Below are positions 46,866-55,893 of a stretch of DNA of 64,000 bases, one piece after another. The notes below the pieces were generated by a model. The model did not search any database, had not been told where the DNA came from, and saw only the letters and a program-made list of their open reading frames with translations. Origin of the DNA: Firmicutes bacterium CAG:534 (GTDB lineage Bacteria; Bacillota; Clostridia; Lachnospirales; Lachnospiraceae); assembly GCA_000436115.1 (NCBI GenBank), contig FR894562.1, forward strand, positions 162,391 to 226,390, written 5' to 3'. Position numbers and translations under genes: made by a program. The number at the start of each line of letters is the position of its first letter. The first letter of the stretch is position 1.

Positions 46866-47858
46866 ATGCATATGAATGTTTTATATCAATTTAATGAAAA
46901 GTATGCGCCTTATGCGGGAGTTTCCATTACTTCATTATTTGAAAACAATAAGAATGCAGATGAAATATGTGTGTATATCCTCGGAGAAAATCTCAGTGAA
47001 ACATCTAAAAGAAAATTAAAAAGTCTGGAACAGGAATATAAAAGAAAAATTCTGTTTAAGGACACGCAGGCGCTTGTAGAGAAGATGAAGGAATGGGGGG
47101 TGCCTGCTTACAGAGGGTCTTATGCAGCAAATATGCGGCTGTTTCTGCCCATGATCCTGCAGGAGGATGTGGACAGGATCCTATATCTGGATGCGGATAC
47201 GATCGTACAAGGCAGTTTACAGCCCTTGTTTGAGATGGAAGACGCAAAGGCAGCCCTTGGAATGGTATTAGATTCTCTCGGACAAAATCACAAAAGAACC
47301 ATCGGACTTAGGGGAGAGGATCTATACTACAATTCGGGCGTCATCCTTTTTTTTATGTCAAACTGGAAAGAATATCGTTGCACGGAGAGGATCATTGAGC
47401 ATATAGAAGCAGGAAATACAATGTATTCAGCACCGGATCAGGATCTGCTCAATGTGGTGTGCAGGGAAGAGATCCTGAAGCTGCCTGCAAAGTATAATGC
47501 CCAGCCTGTACACAGGGTATATCATGTAAATGATTATTTTAAGTGCTACGGAAGCAGAGCATATTATTCCGAGGAAGAAATAGAAAAGCTGAAAGATGAC
47601 ACAGTGATCTACCATTGCTTCCGCTTCCTGGGAGAATTTCCGTGGGACAAGGATAATCTGCATCCGGATCGTAAGCTTTTTGACTATTATCTGGAGAAAT
47701 CTCCATGGGAGGATTATATCAGGGAAAAAGCAGAAGTAACCTTTCCCATGAAGGTGGAAAAGCTTCTTTTCAAAATGCTGCCTCATGGTATGTTTCTGAG
47801 GATTTTCCATGTTTTTCATAACCTATATGTGGAAGGAAAGAAAGAAATAAAAGCCTGA
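46866..47858 (+). CDS. Glycosyltransferase family 8
   Basis: 330 residues. NVLYQFNEKYAPYAGVSITSL opens the GT-A fold and DRILYLDADTIVQGSL has the metal DxD (109-111), followed by YYNSGVILF and PDQDLLNVV, all standard GT8 motifs. A basic amphipathic C-terminus resembles LgtC-type membrane attachment. Start ATG at 46866 follows GAGGAC; an ATG six bases later is equally usable. The stop overlaps the next ATG by one base. It is a retaining glucosyl/galactosyl transferase by family. Confidence 0.92.
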   Translation: MHMNVLYQFNEKYAPYAGVSITSLFENNKNADEICVYILGENLSETSKRKLKSLEQEYKRKILFKDTQALVEKMKEWGVPAYRGSYAANMRLFLPMILQEDVDRILYLDADTIVQGSLQPLFEMEDAKAALGMVLDSLGQNHKRTIGLRGEDLYYNSGVILFFMSNWKEYRCTERIIEHIEAGNTMYSAPDQDLLNVVCREEILKLPAKYNAQPVHRVYHVNDYFKCYGSRAYYSEEEIEKLKDDTVIYHCFRFLGEFPWDKDNLHPDRKLFDYYLEKSPWEDYIREKAEVTFPMKVEKLLFKMLPHGMFLRIFHVFHNLYVEGKKEIKA

Positions 47859-48655
47859 TGAAAACCTTAATAACCATTATAACCGTCTGCCGTAATGCAG
47901 AAGCAGCCATTGAAAAGACGATCCAGTCTGTTATAAAGCAGAATTATCCACAGATAGAGTATATTATCATTGACGGAAGATCTACAGACCGGACACTTGA
48001 AATCATTGGTTCCTACGAGGATAAATATCCGATCAAGGTGATTTCTGAACCTGATCATGGGATATATGATGCGATGAATAAGGGACTTTCTTATGCTACC
48101 GGTGATTATATCCAGTTTTTGAATGCCGGTGACACCTTATTGGAAGAGACCACAATAGAGCAGGTGGTTAACCTGATACAGGAAAAAAAGGCGGATATTT
48201 TTTATGGAAATATCTTTTATGAATATGCTTCAGGGATAAGGGAAGAAAGAAGCTATGGACCGGCCTGTGCGTGGAAGATCTATTATGCCACAGGGGACTG
48301 CATTAATCACCAGGCCATCTTTGCATCAAAAAGATGTTTTGAGGAGGGATTTGATCTGTCTTACCAGATCTGTGCTGACCGAGACTGGATGATGCGCATG
48401 CACAGAAAGGGATATCGATATCAATGCCTGAATATCCCAATTTGTGTGTACTTATTAAATGAAAACAGTGCAAGCGTCCGAATGGGAAAGAAGCTGAAGG
48501 AAGAGGCTGAAAGATGCATTAAGGAGAATTTTCCCGGGGAATATATAATCTACGCTTTTTTTGAGTTTTTAAGAAATAACGCCGTACTCAGCAAGATGCT
48601 GCATGGGATCTATAGACTGATCTATATAAAAAATGGAGAGCAGGACAGCAAATGA
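47858..48655 (+). CDS. Glycosyltransferase family 2 (WcaA-like)
   Basis: 265 residues. TLITIITVCRNAEAAIEKTI, YIIIDGRSTDRTLEII and ISEPDHGIYDAMNKGL are the classic features of a GT2 branch common in capsule loci; QFLNAGD provides the metal site (NAGD). An ADRDWMMRM block gives the likely catalytic base. It overlaps the GT8 stop by one base and the next gene as ATGA. It is cytoplasmic and inverting; donor not assignable. Confidence 0.92.
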   Translation: MKTLITIITVCRNAEAAIEKTIQSVIKQNYPQIEYIIIDGRSTDRTLEIIGSYEDKYPIKVISEPDHGIYDAMNKGLSYATGDYIQFLNAGDTLLEETTIEQVVNLIQEKKADIFYGNIFYEYASGIREERSYGPACAWKIYYATGDCINHQAIFASKRCFEEGFDLSYQICADRDWMMRMHRKGYRYQCLNIPICVYLLNENSASVRMGKKLKEEAERCIKENFPGEYIIYAFFEFLRNNAVLSKMLHGIYRLIYIKNGEQDSK

Positions 48656-49869
48656 AAATAGTTCATGTATCAACTACGGATTATGGAGGCGCTTATAAGG
48701 CGGCAGCCCGTATCAGCGGGAGCCTGCAGAGATGTGGTGAAGAATCCAGTATTATGATAAGAACAAAGCGCTATCAGGACACAGCAGGAAGCGAAGTTTT
48801 TCATAATGGATATCAACGGCTTTTTTCAAAAATTAAAAATGGATTTAATCTTTTGCTATCCAGAGGGGAAGTGATCAGTGATTATTTTGGAACGGATATC
48901 ACTCGTGAGCAGATGGTAAAAGAGGCCGATGTAATTGTACTGCATTGGGTAAATTCATTTATATCTTACCGCGTGGTCGAGCGGCTTACAAAACTGGGAA
49001 AGCCAATCATATGGGTTATGCACGACATGTGGCTGCTGACCGGGGGATGCCATGTAGATCAGTACTGCGGAGGATATGAGCATCTATGCGGAAAGTGTCC
49101 GCTCATAGGCTCAAGGAAGAAAAAAGATCTTTCCTACAGAAATTTTATCAGAAAGGAAAAAATGCTTCAGGGCAGTAAAATTCGACTTGTCTGCCCCAGC
49201 AGGTGGCTAAGCGGCTGTGCAGCTCACAGCGAGATTACCAAAGGGCAAAGCATATGCAGAATTCCGAATCCCATTGATATAAATCTGTATAAACCCTTGG
49301 AGAAGATGGAAGATATCAGGGATAAGTATCACATTTCTGCGGATAAAAAGGTTATTCTCTATGGCGCGGTTAATGCCACATCAGATCAGAATAAGGGGTA
49401 TCAGCATCTTTTGAATGCGCTAAAGCTGCTTGATGGCGGGAACTATGTGCTTGTGGTTTATGGAAACAGTGAGGAAACAAAGGGGATAGAGAAATATATC
49501 CCTATGATCTTGGCGGGATACATTCAGGACGAACAGACGCTTATTGAATTATATAATCTGGCAGATGTTTTTGTGGCCCCCTCCCTGCAGGAGAATTATC
49601 CTAATTCGGTTTTAGAGGCGTCTGCGTGTGGAACTCCGGTAACAGCCTTCCAGATTGGAGGAATGCCGGATATTGTTTTGCATAACAGAAGCGGTTATTT
49701 GGCTCCTCTGGGGGATGCCGGACGCCTGGCCGAGGGAATAAAGCTTTGTGCGCAAAACAGCAGGGAAATGGGAGCATGTGCGAGGAAGCATGTGGAAGAA
49801 ACCAATTCCTATGAACGGATCGGAAAAAGCTATCAGGAACTTATTCTGGATATGATGGAGCAAGCTTAA
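48652..49869 (+). CDS. Glycosyltransferase family 4 (WcaC-like)
   Basis: 405 residues. The N-terminus IVHVSTTDYGGAYKAAAR and the block HDMWLLTGGCH with Cys133, 139, 146 and 149 (CxxCP at the end) are typical of a GT4 branch that includes colanic-acid WcaC. The C-terminal half has LQENYPNSVLEASACGTPV. It starts by ATGA overlap with the GT2 gene. The Cys cluster may bind a metal. It is a cytoplasmic, retaining transferase; the acceptor is probably the lipid-linked oligosaccharide. Confidence 0.9.
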   Translation: MKIVHVSTTDYGGAYKAAARISGSLQRCGEESSIMIRTKRYQDTAGSEVFHNGYQRLFSKIKNGFNLLLSRGEVISDYFGTDITREQMVKEADVIVLHWVNSFISYRVVERLTKLGKPIIWVMHDMWLLTGGCHVDQYCGGYEHLCGKCPLIGSRKKKDLSYRNFIRKEKMLQGSKIRLVCPSRWLSGCAAHSEITKGQSICRIPNPIDINLYKPLEKMEDIRDKYHISADKKVILYGAVNATSDQNKGYQHLLNALKLLDGGNYVLVVYGNSEETKGIEKYIPMILAGYIQDEQTLIELYNLADVFVAPSLQENYPNSVLEASACGTPVTAFQIGGMPDIVLHNRSGYLAPLGDAGRLAEGIKLCAQNSREMGACARKHVEETNSYERIGKSYQELILDMMEQA

Positions 49870-50892
49870 ATGGAACATGATAAAGCAACAATATCAGTTA
49901 TTATGTCTGTGTATAATACAAAGCTGCAGTATTTGAACATTGCTGTACAGAGCATACTGCAGCAAACATATCCTTATTTTGAATTCATTATAATTGACGA
50001 CGGATGTGATGAGGAGTGTGCGCGCTTTTTGCAGAGCATTGGGGATAAAAGAGTTATTCTTATCAGAAATCCGGAAAATTATGGGCTGACGAAAAGTCTC
50101 AACATAGGGTTACAGCGGGCAAGAGGAAAATATATAGCAAGAATGGATGCAGATGACCGTTCATATCCGCAAAGGCTGGAAAAACAATATGATTATATGG
50201 AGCAGCATCCCGAGATCGCAATTCTTGGGTGCTGGGTGAAAGAAGGAAGCAGGGTAAATAAGTGCTGCGGAAGCGTATCTACAAAATGGAGATATGCCAG
50301 GATGCTTTTTGATAATGTGGGGATATATCATCCTTCGGCATTTATCAGGACAGACTTCCTGAAAGAGAACCATTTAGCTTATGATGAGACGTTTAAAAAG
50401 GCTCAGGACTTTGAATTATGGTCAAGGAGTCTGCTAAAAGGATATATGTATGTATTTCCTCAGGTTTTGCTGGAATATAGGATCCATGACGGACAAATTT
50501 CCTGTTATGGAAGCAAAGAGCAGGAAAAATTTAACATTCTTACCAGAAGAAATATGTTAAAGCTTCTGGAGGTGCAACTGGATCCGGACGAAGAAAGACA
50601 ATTTGCCCATATGAACACAAGCTGTATGAGTCCCGAGTCTGTAATAGGTCTGTTTGATAAGATTTTACATGCAAATCAAGAAAAAAAGTTCTTTGAGCAG
50701 CGTTTCCTGAGGTATGAACTGGAGACGAAGTGGATCCGTTTTCTGCTTCAGGCAGCCGGGACGGAAAAAAGAAAGTGGCTGAGGGGAAGATACGCAAGAA
50801 CTTTGCTATGGCCCGGATATTATGTGTATATGTTGTATATTGCGTGGTGCAAGCAGGACTTTCTGCATCATAACAGGGAGAGTGTAAAATGA
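49870..50892 (+). CDS. Glycosyltransferase family 2
   Basis: 340 residues. ISVIMSVYNTKLQYLNIAVQS, FIIIDDGCDEECARFL and ARMDADD (metal DxD) are standard. KKAQDFELWSR supplies the acceptor-side block with the ED/QD position. A basic C-terminal tail follows. The ATG comes immediately after the previous TAA, and the stop overlaps the next start as ATGA. Cytoplasmic, inverting; donor unknown. Confidence 0.92.
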   Translation: MEHDKATISVIMSVYNTKLQYLNIAVQSILQQTYPYFEFIIIDDGCDEECARFLQSIGDKRVILIRNPENYGLTKSLNIGLQRARGKYIARMDADDRSYPQRLEKQYDYMEQHPEIAILGCWVKEGSRVNKCCGSVSTKWRYARMLFDNVGIYHPSAFIRTDFLKENHLAYDETFKKAQDFELWSRSLLKGYMYVFPQVLLEYRIHDGQISCYGSKEQEKFNILTRRNMLKLLEVQLDPDEERQFAHMNTSCMSPESVIGLFDKILHANQEKKFFEQRFLRYELETKWIRFLLQAAGTEKRKWLRGRYARTLLWPGYYVYMLYIAWCKQDFLHHNRESVK

Positions 50893-52040
50893 AGACACTG
50901 GGACTTTTGTTCACGAGAAATGTATCTTTGAAGATCTGGGTTGATTCGGGACTGCTTGAAAGGGAAAAGATGATATATGAGGAGCAGCTGAAGCAAGGTA
51001 CCTATGATGAAATTTACTGGTTCACATATGGAACCGGAGATGACAAGCTGGCAGAGAAACTGATCAGGGAAGGGAAGCTGGATGGCAGAATTAAAGTGAT
51101 CCCTATGCCGGCCCTGTGGAAGGGAAGAATCGGGTATGATCTATATTCCCTTCTGATGCCGGTGATCAAGCGAAAGGATTTTAAGAGGCTTGACATCATA
51201 AAAAGCAATCAGATGGATGGAGCGTGGACAGGATTAATTGCCAAAAGGCTGTTTCACATCCCGTTTTATTTCCGGACGGGATATACCAACACCATGTTTT
51301 ACAGAAAGATGACACAAAGAAAGGACTTTAATCTCTGGAAATTTTCAAAGATTGAAAAGATGTTGTATAATAAGTGTGATCTGGCAACGGTATCCAGTGA
51401 GCATGACAGACAGTATCTGTGTGAGACCTATGGGATCCAGAAGGAAAAGATCTCCGTACTTGTCAATCATGTCAATACCGAGAAATTTTACGATATGAAA
51501 AAGCCGCAGCGCAAGGAGAGACTGGTGTTTGTGGGAAGATTAGTGGAACAGAAAAATCTGTTTCATACCATTGAAGCTGTAGCACAGGCAAAGGCCGGCA
51601 TGGATATTTACGGGCAGGGAAAGCTGCAGGAGCAGCTTTTTGAGGTCATAAAAACGCTGGACGCAGATGTGAAGTTTATGGGAACAGTCCCGAATGACCA
51701 GATACCGAGTATCCTGAATGACTATAAGTATTATATCCTTGCTTCCGAATATGAAGGAATGCCAAAGACGCTTCTTGAAGCAATGGCATGTGGGAACCTC
51801 TGTATTGGAACCAAGGTGGAAGGGATAGAAGAGGTAATTGCCGATGGAGTAAATGGATACCTGGCGGAGGATACTTCGGTTACCGCTATCAGAGAGGCAA
51901 TAGAGCGGGCAGAAAGCGATCGCCAATTTGAGGAAAAGAAAGAGGCTGCTCAAAAATACATCAGGGAAAAGTATTCTATTCAGAGCGTATTGGACAAAGA
52001 AAAAGAACTGTGCAGTCAATTTTGGGAGGGGAAAAATTGA
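50889..52040 (+). CDS. Glycosyltransferase family 4
   Basis: 383 residues. The N-terminal half is less typical (TLGLLFTRNVSLKIWVDSG), but the C-terminal half has VNTEKFYDMK, LVFVGRLVEQKNLFHTIEA and LASEYEGMPKTLLEAMACGN, clear GT4 donor-site motifs with the E-x7-E pair. ATGA overlap with the upstream GT2. It is likely a retaining transferase on the cytoplasmic side. Confidence 0.9.
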   Translation: MKTLGLLFTRNVSLKIWVDSGLLEREKMIYEEQLKQGTYDEIYWFTYGTGDDKLAEKLIREGKLDGRIKVIPMPALWKGRIGYDLYSLLMPVIKRKDFKRLDIIKSNQMDGAWTGLIAKRLFHIPFYFRTGYTNTMFYRKMTQRKDFNLWKFSKIEKMLYNKCDLATVSSEHDRQYLCETYGIQKEKISVLVNHVNTEKFYDMKKPQRKERLVFVGRLVEQKNLFHTIEAVAQAKAGMDIYGQGKLQEQLFEVIKTLDADVKFMGTVPNDQIPSILNDYKYYILASEYEGMPKTLLEAMACGNLCIGTKVEGIEEVIADGVNGYLAEDTSVTAIREAIERAESDRQFEEKKEAAQKYIREKYSIQSVLDKEKELCSQFWEGKN

Positions 52041-52041
52041 T

Positions 52042-52749
52042 ATGAAACTGACAGAGGAATTGATCAAAGGGATAAATGCAACAGATGGAAAAACTTGTGA
52101 GTTCAGCATCCCCAGAACACGGGAAGGAAAGGATAGAAAGGAAGAATTAATCTCTGTCCTGAAGGAAAACCACATAGAAAATATCATTCATGTGGGAGCA
52201 TGCGGACATTTAAACAGCATTCAGAAGCAGCTGGATGCCGGTACATGGTTTCATGACAGGCTTTGTAATACATTTTCAAATGTGATAGGCACAGATATCA
52301 GCGAAAATGCGGTGGAATATCTTCAAAAGAAGGGAAAAGAAAGACTATATGTAAAGGATGCAACAACCGAGGGCGTTTTCTTGAAAAAAATGCTGTGTGA
52401 AAAGCAGGCAGGAGACAGTAATGCCATAATCCTGCCGGAGGTGATCGAACATATCGGTTCACCCGTTGAGTTTTTAACCAAAATAAAAGAAAATTTCCAG
52501 GGATTTCATATTGTTGCAACGGTGCCGAATGCATTTGGGAGCTGGATCATACCGCGGGTTGCAAAGAAAAACTGTGAAATGATAAACTCAGATCATAAAT
52601 ATTGGTTTACGCCCTTTACTATCTTGAAAGTATTCCATGAGGCAGGGATCGAGATAGACGAAATCAGATTTTGTGATTACTCTGTGTGGGATAAGCTTTT
52701 GAAAAGAAATGCAATGTGCAACACGCTTTTAGTGAAAGGAAAGCTTTGA
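52042..52749 (+). CDS. Class I SAM-dependent methyltransferase
   Basis: 235 residues from the ATG at 52042, preceded by GGGAGGGG; a longer frame from 51928 lies inside the previous gene. Motif I is IIHVGACGHLNS, the acidic strand 2 end is IGTDIS, and ILPEVIEHIGSP is a strong motif II of Ubie/methyltransf_11-type enzymes. It may O-methylate a sugar or the chain end, or act on a nucleotide sugar. It sits just before a VioA-like aminotransferase, a pairing that could indicate a methylated amino sugar. Confidence 0.8.
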   Translation: MKLTEELIKGINATDGKTCEFSIPRTREGKDRKEELISVLKENHIENIIHVGACGHLNSIQKQLDAGTWFHDRLCNTFSNVIGTDISENAVEYLQKKGKERLYVKDATTEGVFLKKMLCEKQAGDSNAIILPEVIEHIGSPVEFLTKIKENFQGFHIVATVPNAFGSWIIPRVAKKNCEMINSDHKYWFTPFTILKVFHEAGIEIDEIRFCDYSVWDKLLKRNAMCNTLLVKGKL

Positions 52750-52750
52750 A

Positions 52751-53866
52751 ATGAAGAATATTTATGTCACCAGAACCTCCATGCCATCAAAAGAGGAATA
52801 TTTTGATGAAATATCGGGACTGTGGGATACTCATCTCTTAACGAATATGGGAGAAAAGCATCAGCAGCTGGAACAGCAGCTGAAGACATTTCTGGATGTG
52901 CCGGAGGTGTCCCTGTTTTGTAACGGACATATGGCTCTGGAGCTTTTAATACAGGCGATGGGACTTGAGGGGGAAGTGATCACTACCCCATTTACTTTTG
53001 CATCTACGACGCATGCCATCGTCCGTAATGGACTTACGCCTGTTTTTTGTGATATCAGCCTTGAAGACTATACCATGGATGTGAGCAAAATTGAAGATCT
53101 GATTACGGAAAAGACGTCGGCAATTTTGCCGGTGCATGTTTATGGAAATCTCTGTGATGTGGAAGAAATCGACCGGATAGCAAAGAAATATCAGCTTAAA
53201 GTAATTTATGATGCAGCCCATGCTTTTGGGATCCATTACAAAGGAAAAGGAATGGCTTCCTATGGAGATGCCTCTATGCTGAGCTTCCATGCCACAAAGG
53301 TTTTTAACACCATAGAGGGAGGAGCTGTCTGCTTTCGGGATCCTGAAATTGGAAAGAAGTTATATCAATTAAAAAATTTCGGAATCCAATCGGAAACAGA
53401 AGTGACAGGTGTTGGTGCAAATGCCAAAATGAATGAATTTCAGGCAGCTATGGGATTATGTAATTTAAGGCATGTGGAAGAGGAAATTGCAAAGCGGCAA
53501 AAGGTGTTTGAGCGATATATGGAGGGACTGCAGGAGGTAAAGGGAATAAAATTACCAGAGTATGTCCGGAAAGGTGCAGACCGGAATTATGCATACTTCC
53601 CGGTTGTTATAGAGGCAGAGGCATACGGGCATAACAGAGATGAGGTATATAACAGATTAAAGGAATATGGGATCTACAGCAGAAGATATTTTTATCCTCT
53701 GACAAATGAATTTTCCTGTTTTCACGGAAGATATGATTCCGAGTGTACGCCTGTAGCCCATGAAATATCCGAAGGAATACTTTGTCTTCCGATTTATGCA
53801 GATCTGGAAATGGAAAACGTTGATCTTATATGTAATACAGTGAAAAGGATTCAGCAGGGACAATAA
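52751..53866 (+). CDS. DegT/DnrJ/EryC1 PLP aminotransferase, VioA-like (4-amino-4,6-dideoxy sugar)
   Basis: 371 residues. The PLP lysine is Lys183 in SFHATKVFNTIEGG, and VIYDAAHAFG (151-160) has the ring-contacting Asp154. The HATK-FN motif and the opening VTRTSMPSKEEY with WDTHLLTNMG are typical of the VioA/DesI-like branch, which aminates dTDP-4-keto-6-deoxyglucose at C4. It is clearly distinct from the FdtB-like enzyme at 34511 (SFYPGKN). The product would be dTDP-viosamine (Qui4N) or an isomer, possibly acylated by the product of 56836. RmlA/RmlB are absent from the window. Confidence 0.85.
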   Translation: MKNIYVTRTSMPSKEEYFDEISGLWDTHLLTNMGEKHQQLEQQLKTFLDVPEVSLFCNGHMALELLIQAMGLEGEVITTPFTFASTTHAIVRNGLTPVFCDISLEDYTMDVSKIEDLITEKTSAILPVHVYGNLCDVEEIDRIAKKYQLKVIYDAAHAFGIHYKGKGMASYGDASMLSFHATKVFNTIEGGAVCFRDPEIGKKLYQLKNFGIQSETEVTGVGANAKMNEFQAAMGLCNLRHVEEEIAKRQKVFERYMEGLQEVKGIKLPEYVRKGADRNYAYFPVVIEAEAYGHNRDEVYNRLKEYGIYSRRYFYPLTNEFSCFHGRYDSECTPVAHEISEGILCLPIYADLEMENVDLICNTVKRIQQGQ

Positions 53867-53867
53867 G

Positions 53868-54905
53868 GTGAAAGAAAGAAATAGCAGCTTTGAATTAATG
53901 CGGATATTAAGTATTTTTGCGATTTTAGGAATGCATTCCATGAACCGCATTCTGGACATTCCACTTAACAGGGGGGATGTATTTGCTGTCTCGCTGATAC
54001 AATCTGTTTTTAATATCAGCAGTTCCTGTTTAATGCTGATGGCAGGGTACTTTGGTCTGCGCCTCTCAGCGAAGAAGGTGATACATATAGAGGGCATGTT
54101 TCTTTTTTGGAGTCTTATGGAATTGGGAGTGCGCTTTTTGCAGGGAGAGGCTCCGGGGCGGAAAGATATTTTGGGACATATTCTGCCCCTGACTTCCGCT
54201 GAGAACTGGTTTGTGACGGGATATGTCTGTATTCTGGTTTTGAGTGGTTTTATTAATAAGATGATCAAAGCCATGAGTAAAAAGGAAATGGAAAGGCTGA
54301 TGCTGATTTTGATTAGCATTTTTTACATTCTGCCTACGCTTTTTTACTTTGAAATTACAGGAACAAATGGAAAAGGAGTTATTCATCAGTTCATTTTGTA
54401 CTTGATTGGAAGATACCTGGCCCAATATGGTATCCCTAAAATAGCAGAAGGCAAAAAATGGCTTATGGGTCTTTTTGCAAGTATTTTTTGCATGTTTGTG
54501 CTTAATGTTATTGCTGAAAAGATCGGAATGCGATTCTGGTTTGCCAGAGACTGCTCTGTGTTGATCCTGTTTGCTGCAGTATGCTGTGTGTGTCTGGCAG
54601 CCAGATGTTCCTTTCACAGCGCTGTCATTAATTTTTGTGCCGGAAATATTTTGGCTGTTATTTTAAATGAAGAAGCGGTAACCAAACTGCTTCTAAGAAA
54701 CAGTAGTATCAGATTACTGATGCCTGACCAAAGCTTCGGACAGTGGGACTACTATTTGCGATTATTTTTATGGTGCCTGCTTGTGATGGGAGTTGGGATC
54801 CTTGCGGAAAAAATAAGATTTTTTATTATGGGCAGACTGGAAGGAAAAGCAGGGGAAATGTGTGAAGCGAAAATAGGGAGTTTTCAATATGGAATTAAAG
54901 GATGA
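53868..54905 (+). CDS. Acyltransferase family 3 (OafA-like) membrane protein
   Basis: 345 residues with a GTG start one base after the previous stop. NSSFELMRILSIFAILGMHSM is the signature first helix of acyltransferase-3 proteins, with the His near the end. About ten helices in all. Members O-acetylate or succinylate surface polysaccharides across the membrane. Its 3' end overlaps the next gene by 17 bases. The acyl group and target sugar cannot be told from the sequence. Confidence 0.88.
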   Translation: MKERNSSFELMRILSIFAILGMHSMNRILDIPLNRGDVFAVSLIQSVFNISSSCLMLMAGYFGLRLSAKKVIHIEGMFLFWSLMELGVRFLQGEAPGRKDILGHILPLTSAENWFVTGYVCILVLSGFINKMIKAMSKKEMERLMLILISIFYILPTLFYFEITGTNGKGVIHQFILYLIGRYLAQYGIPKIAEGKKWLMGLFASIFCMFVLNVIAEKIGMRFWFARDCSVLILFAAVCCVCLAARCSFHSAVINFCAGNILAVILNEEAVTKLLLRNSSIRLLMPDQSFGQWDYYLRLFLWCLLVMGVGILAEKIRFFIMGRLEGKAGEMCEAKIGSFQYGIKG

Positions 54906-55890
54906 AAAGGGGTATGCGCCGATTATAATCCCTACCTTGTGCCGCTACGAGCACTTGAAGGAATGTATCGAGTCTTTGGCAAGATGCAAACTAGCAGAGA
55001 AAACATGGCTTTATATTTCATTGGATTATCCGGCAAGTGAAAAGCATGTGGAAGGATGGAAAAGGATTTCCGAATATCTTCAGGATGGAATTCAGGGATT
55101 TGAAAAGGTAGTCTGCTTTTACCAAAAAGAGAACCTTGGAGCGCTTGCAAATGAGATGTTCTTAATTGAGGAAGCATATAAAGAATATGACAGATATATT
55201 TTCACAGAGGATGATAATGTATTTGCGCCTGCGGCAATCGAATACTGGAACCGGGTATTAGATGAATATGAAGAGGATGAAGATGTGATCGCTGTCTGCG
55301 CCAAATCTTTTCCGGAATATAATTATGAGGCAGATGACAATATCTTTATGCTGCAGTCATTTTCGGCATATGGATATGGAACATGGAAAGAGAAAGATCT
55401 GGAACTTAGAAGTAAGATCAATAAGGAACTGATCGATAATATAATCAAAGATAAGAAAAGCTTCCGCAGAGTTTATACGGGCAACAGAGGAGTGCTGTTT
55501 GGACTGCTGAGCATGGCTCTTGAAAAGGAGCAGGTTCACTTTGACAGGAAGGGGAACCTGGCAGCTACCGATTATGCCATAACACTTTATATGACATACT
55601 ATAACAAGTATGCGATCTATCCAAGACGCTGCCTGACACGCAATAACGGTTATGATGGAAGCGGTGAAAACTGTGAAAAAAGAACAACCTCCGCTATGAT
55701 ATTAGATGAGCGCACGACATTTGAGATCAAGTGCAAGACTCCTCTTAAAACGGAAAAGGTACTGCGAAGAGAAAAATGGTATCAATATGGAAGCCGTATG
55801 CTCATGCTGATCGAGGCGGTGCTGATCCGTCATTTTGGCACAGGCTGGTACAAGTATTTCAAAAAATATCTACATGATGAAAGAAGATAA
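54889..55890 (+). CDS. GT-A fold glycosyltransferase (GT2/GT13-like)
   Basis: 333 residues. APIIIPTLCRYEHLKECIESL opens a GT-A domain and YIFTEDDNVFAP contains the likely metal motif EDD (107-109), more like GNT-I (GT13) or related bacterial enzymes than standard GT2 DxD. GNRGVLFGL and LAATDYAITLYM form the second half. Basic C-terminus. I am sure of the superfamily, less so of the family. It starts inside the acyltransferase gene. Confidence 0.75.
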   Translation: MELKDEKGYAPIIIPTLCRYEHLKECIESLARCKLAEKTWLYISLDYPASEKHVEGWKRISEYLQDGIQGFEKVVCFYQKENLGALANEMFLIEEAYKEYDRYIFTEDDNVFAPAAIEYWNRVLDEYEEDEDVIAVCAKSFPEYNYEADDNIFMLQSFSAYGYGTWKEKDLELRSKINKELIDNIIKDKKSFRRVYTGNRGVLFGLLSMALEKEQVHFDRKGNLAATDYAITLYMTYYNKYAIYPRRCLTRNNGYDGSGENCEKRTTSAMILDERTTFEIKCKTPLKTEKVLRREKWYQYGSRMLMLIEAVLIRHFGTGWYKYFKKYLHDERR

Positions 55891-55893
55891 TAT

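Noticed and set aside
51540..52187. 215-codon minus-strand frame rich in Phe, Leu and Ser
   Set aside because: Looks membrane-like only because it is antisense to Lys/Glu-rich coding sequence of the GT4 and methyltransferase genes.
53657..54319. 220-codon minus-strand frame
   Set aside because: Antisense to the VioA-like and acyltransferase genes; no domain and inconsistent with the uniform + strand operon.
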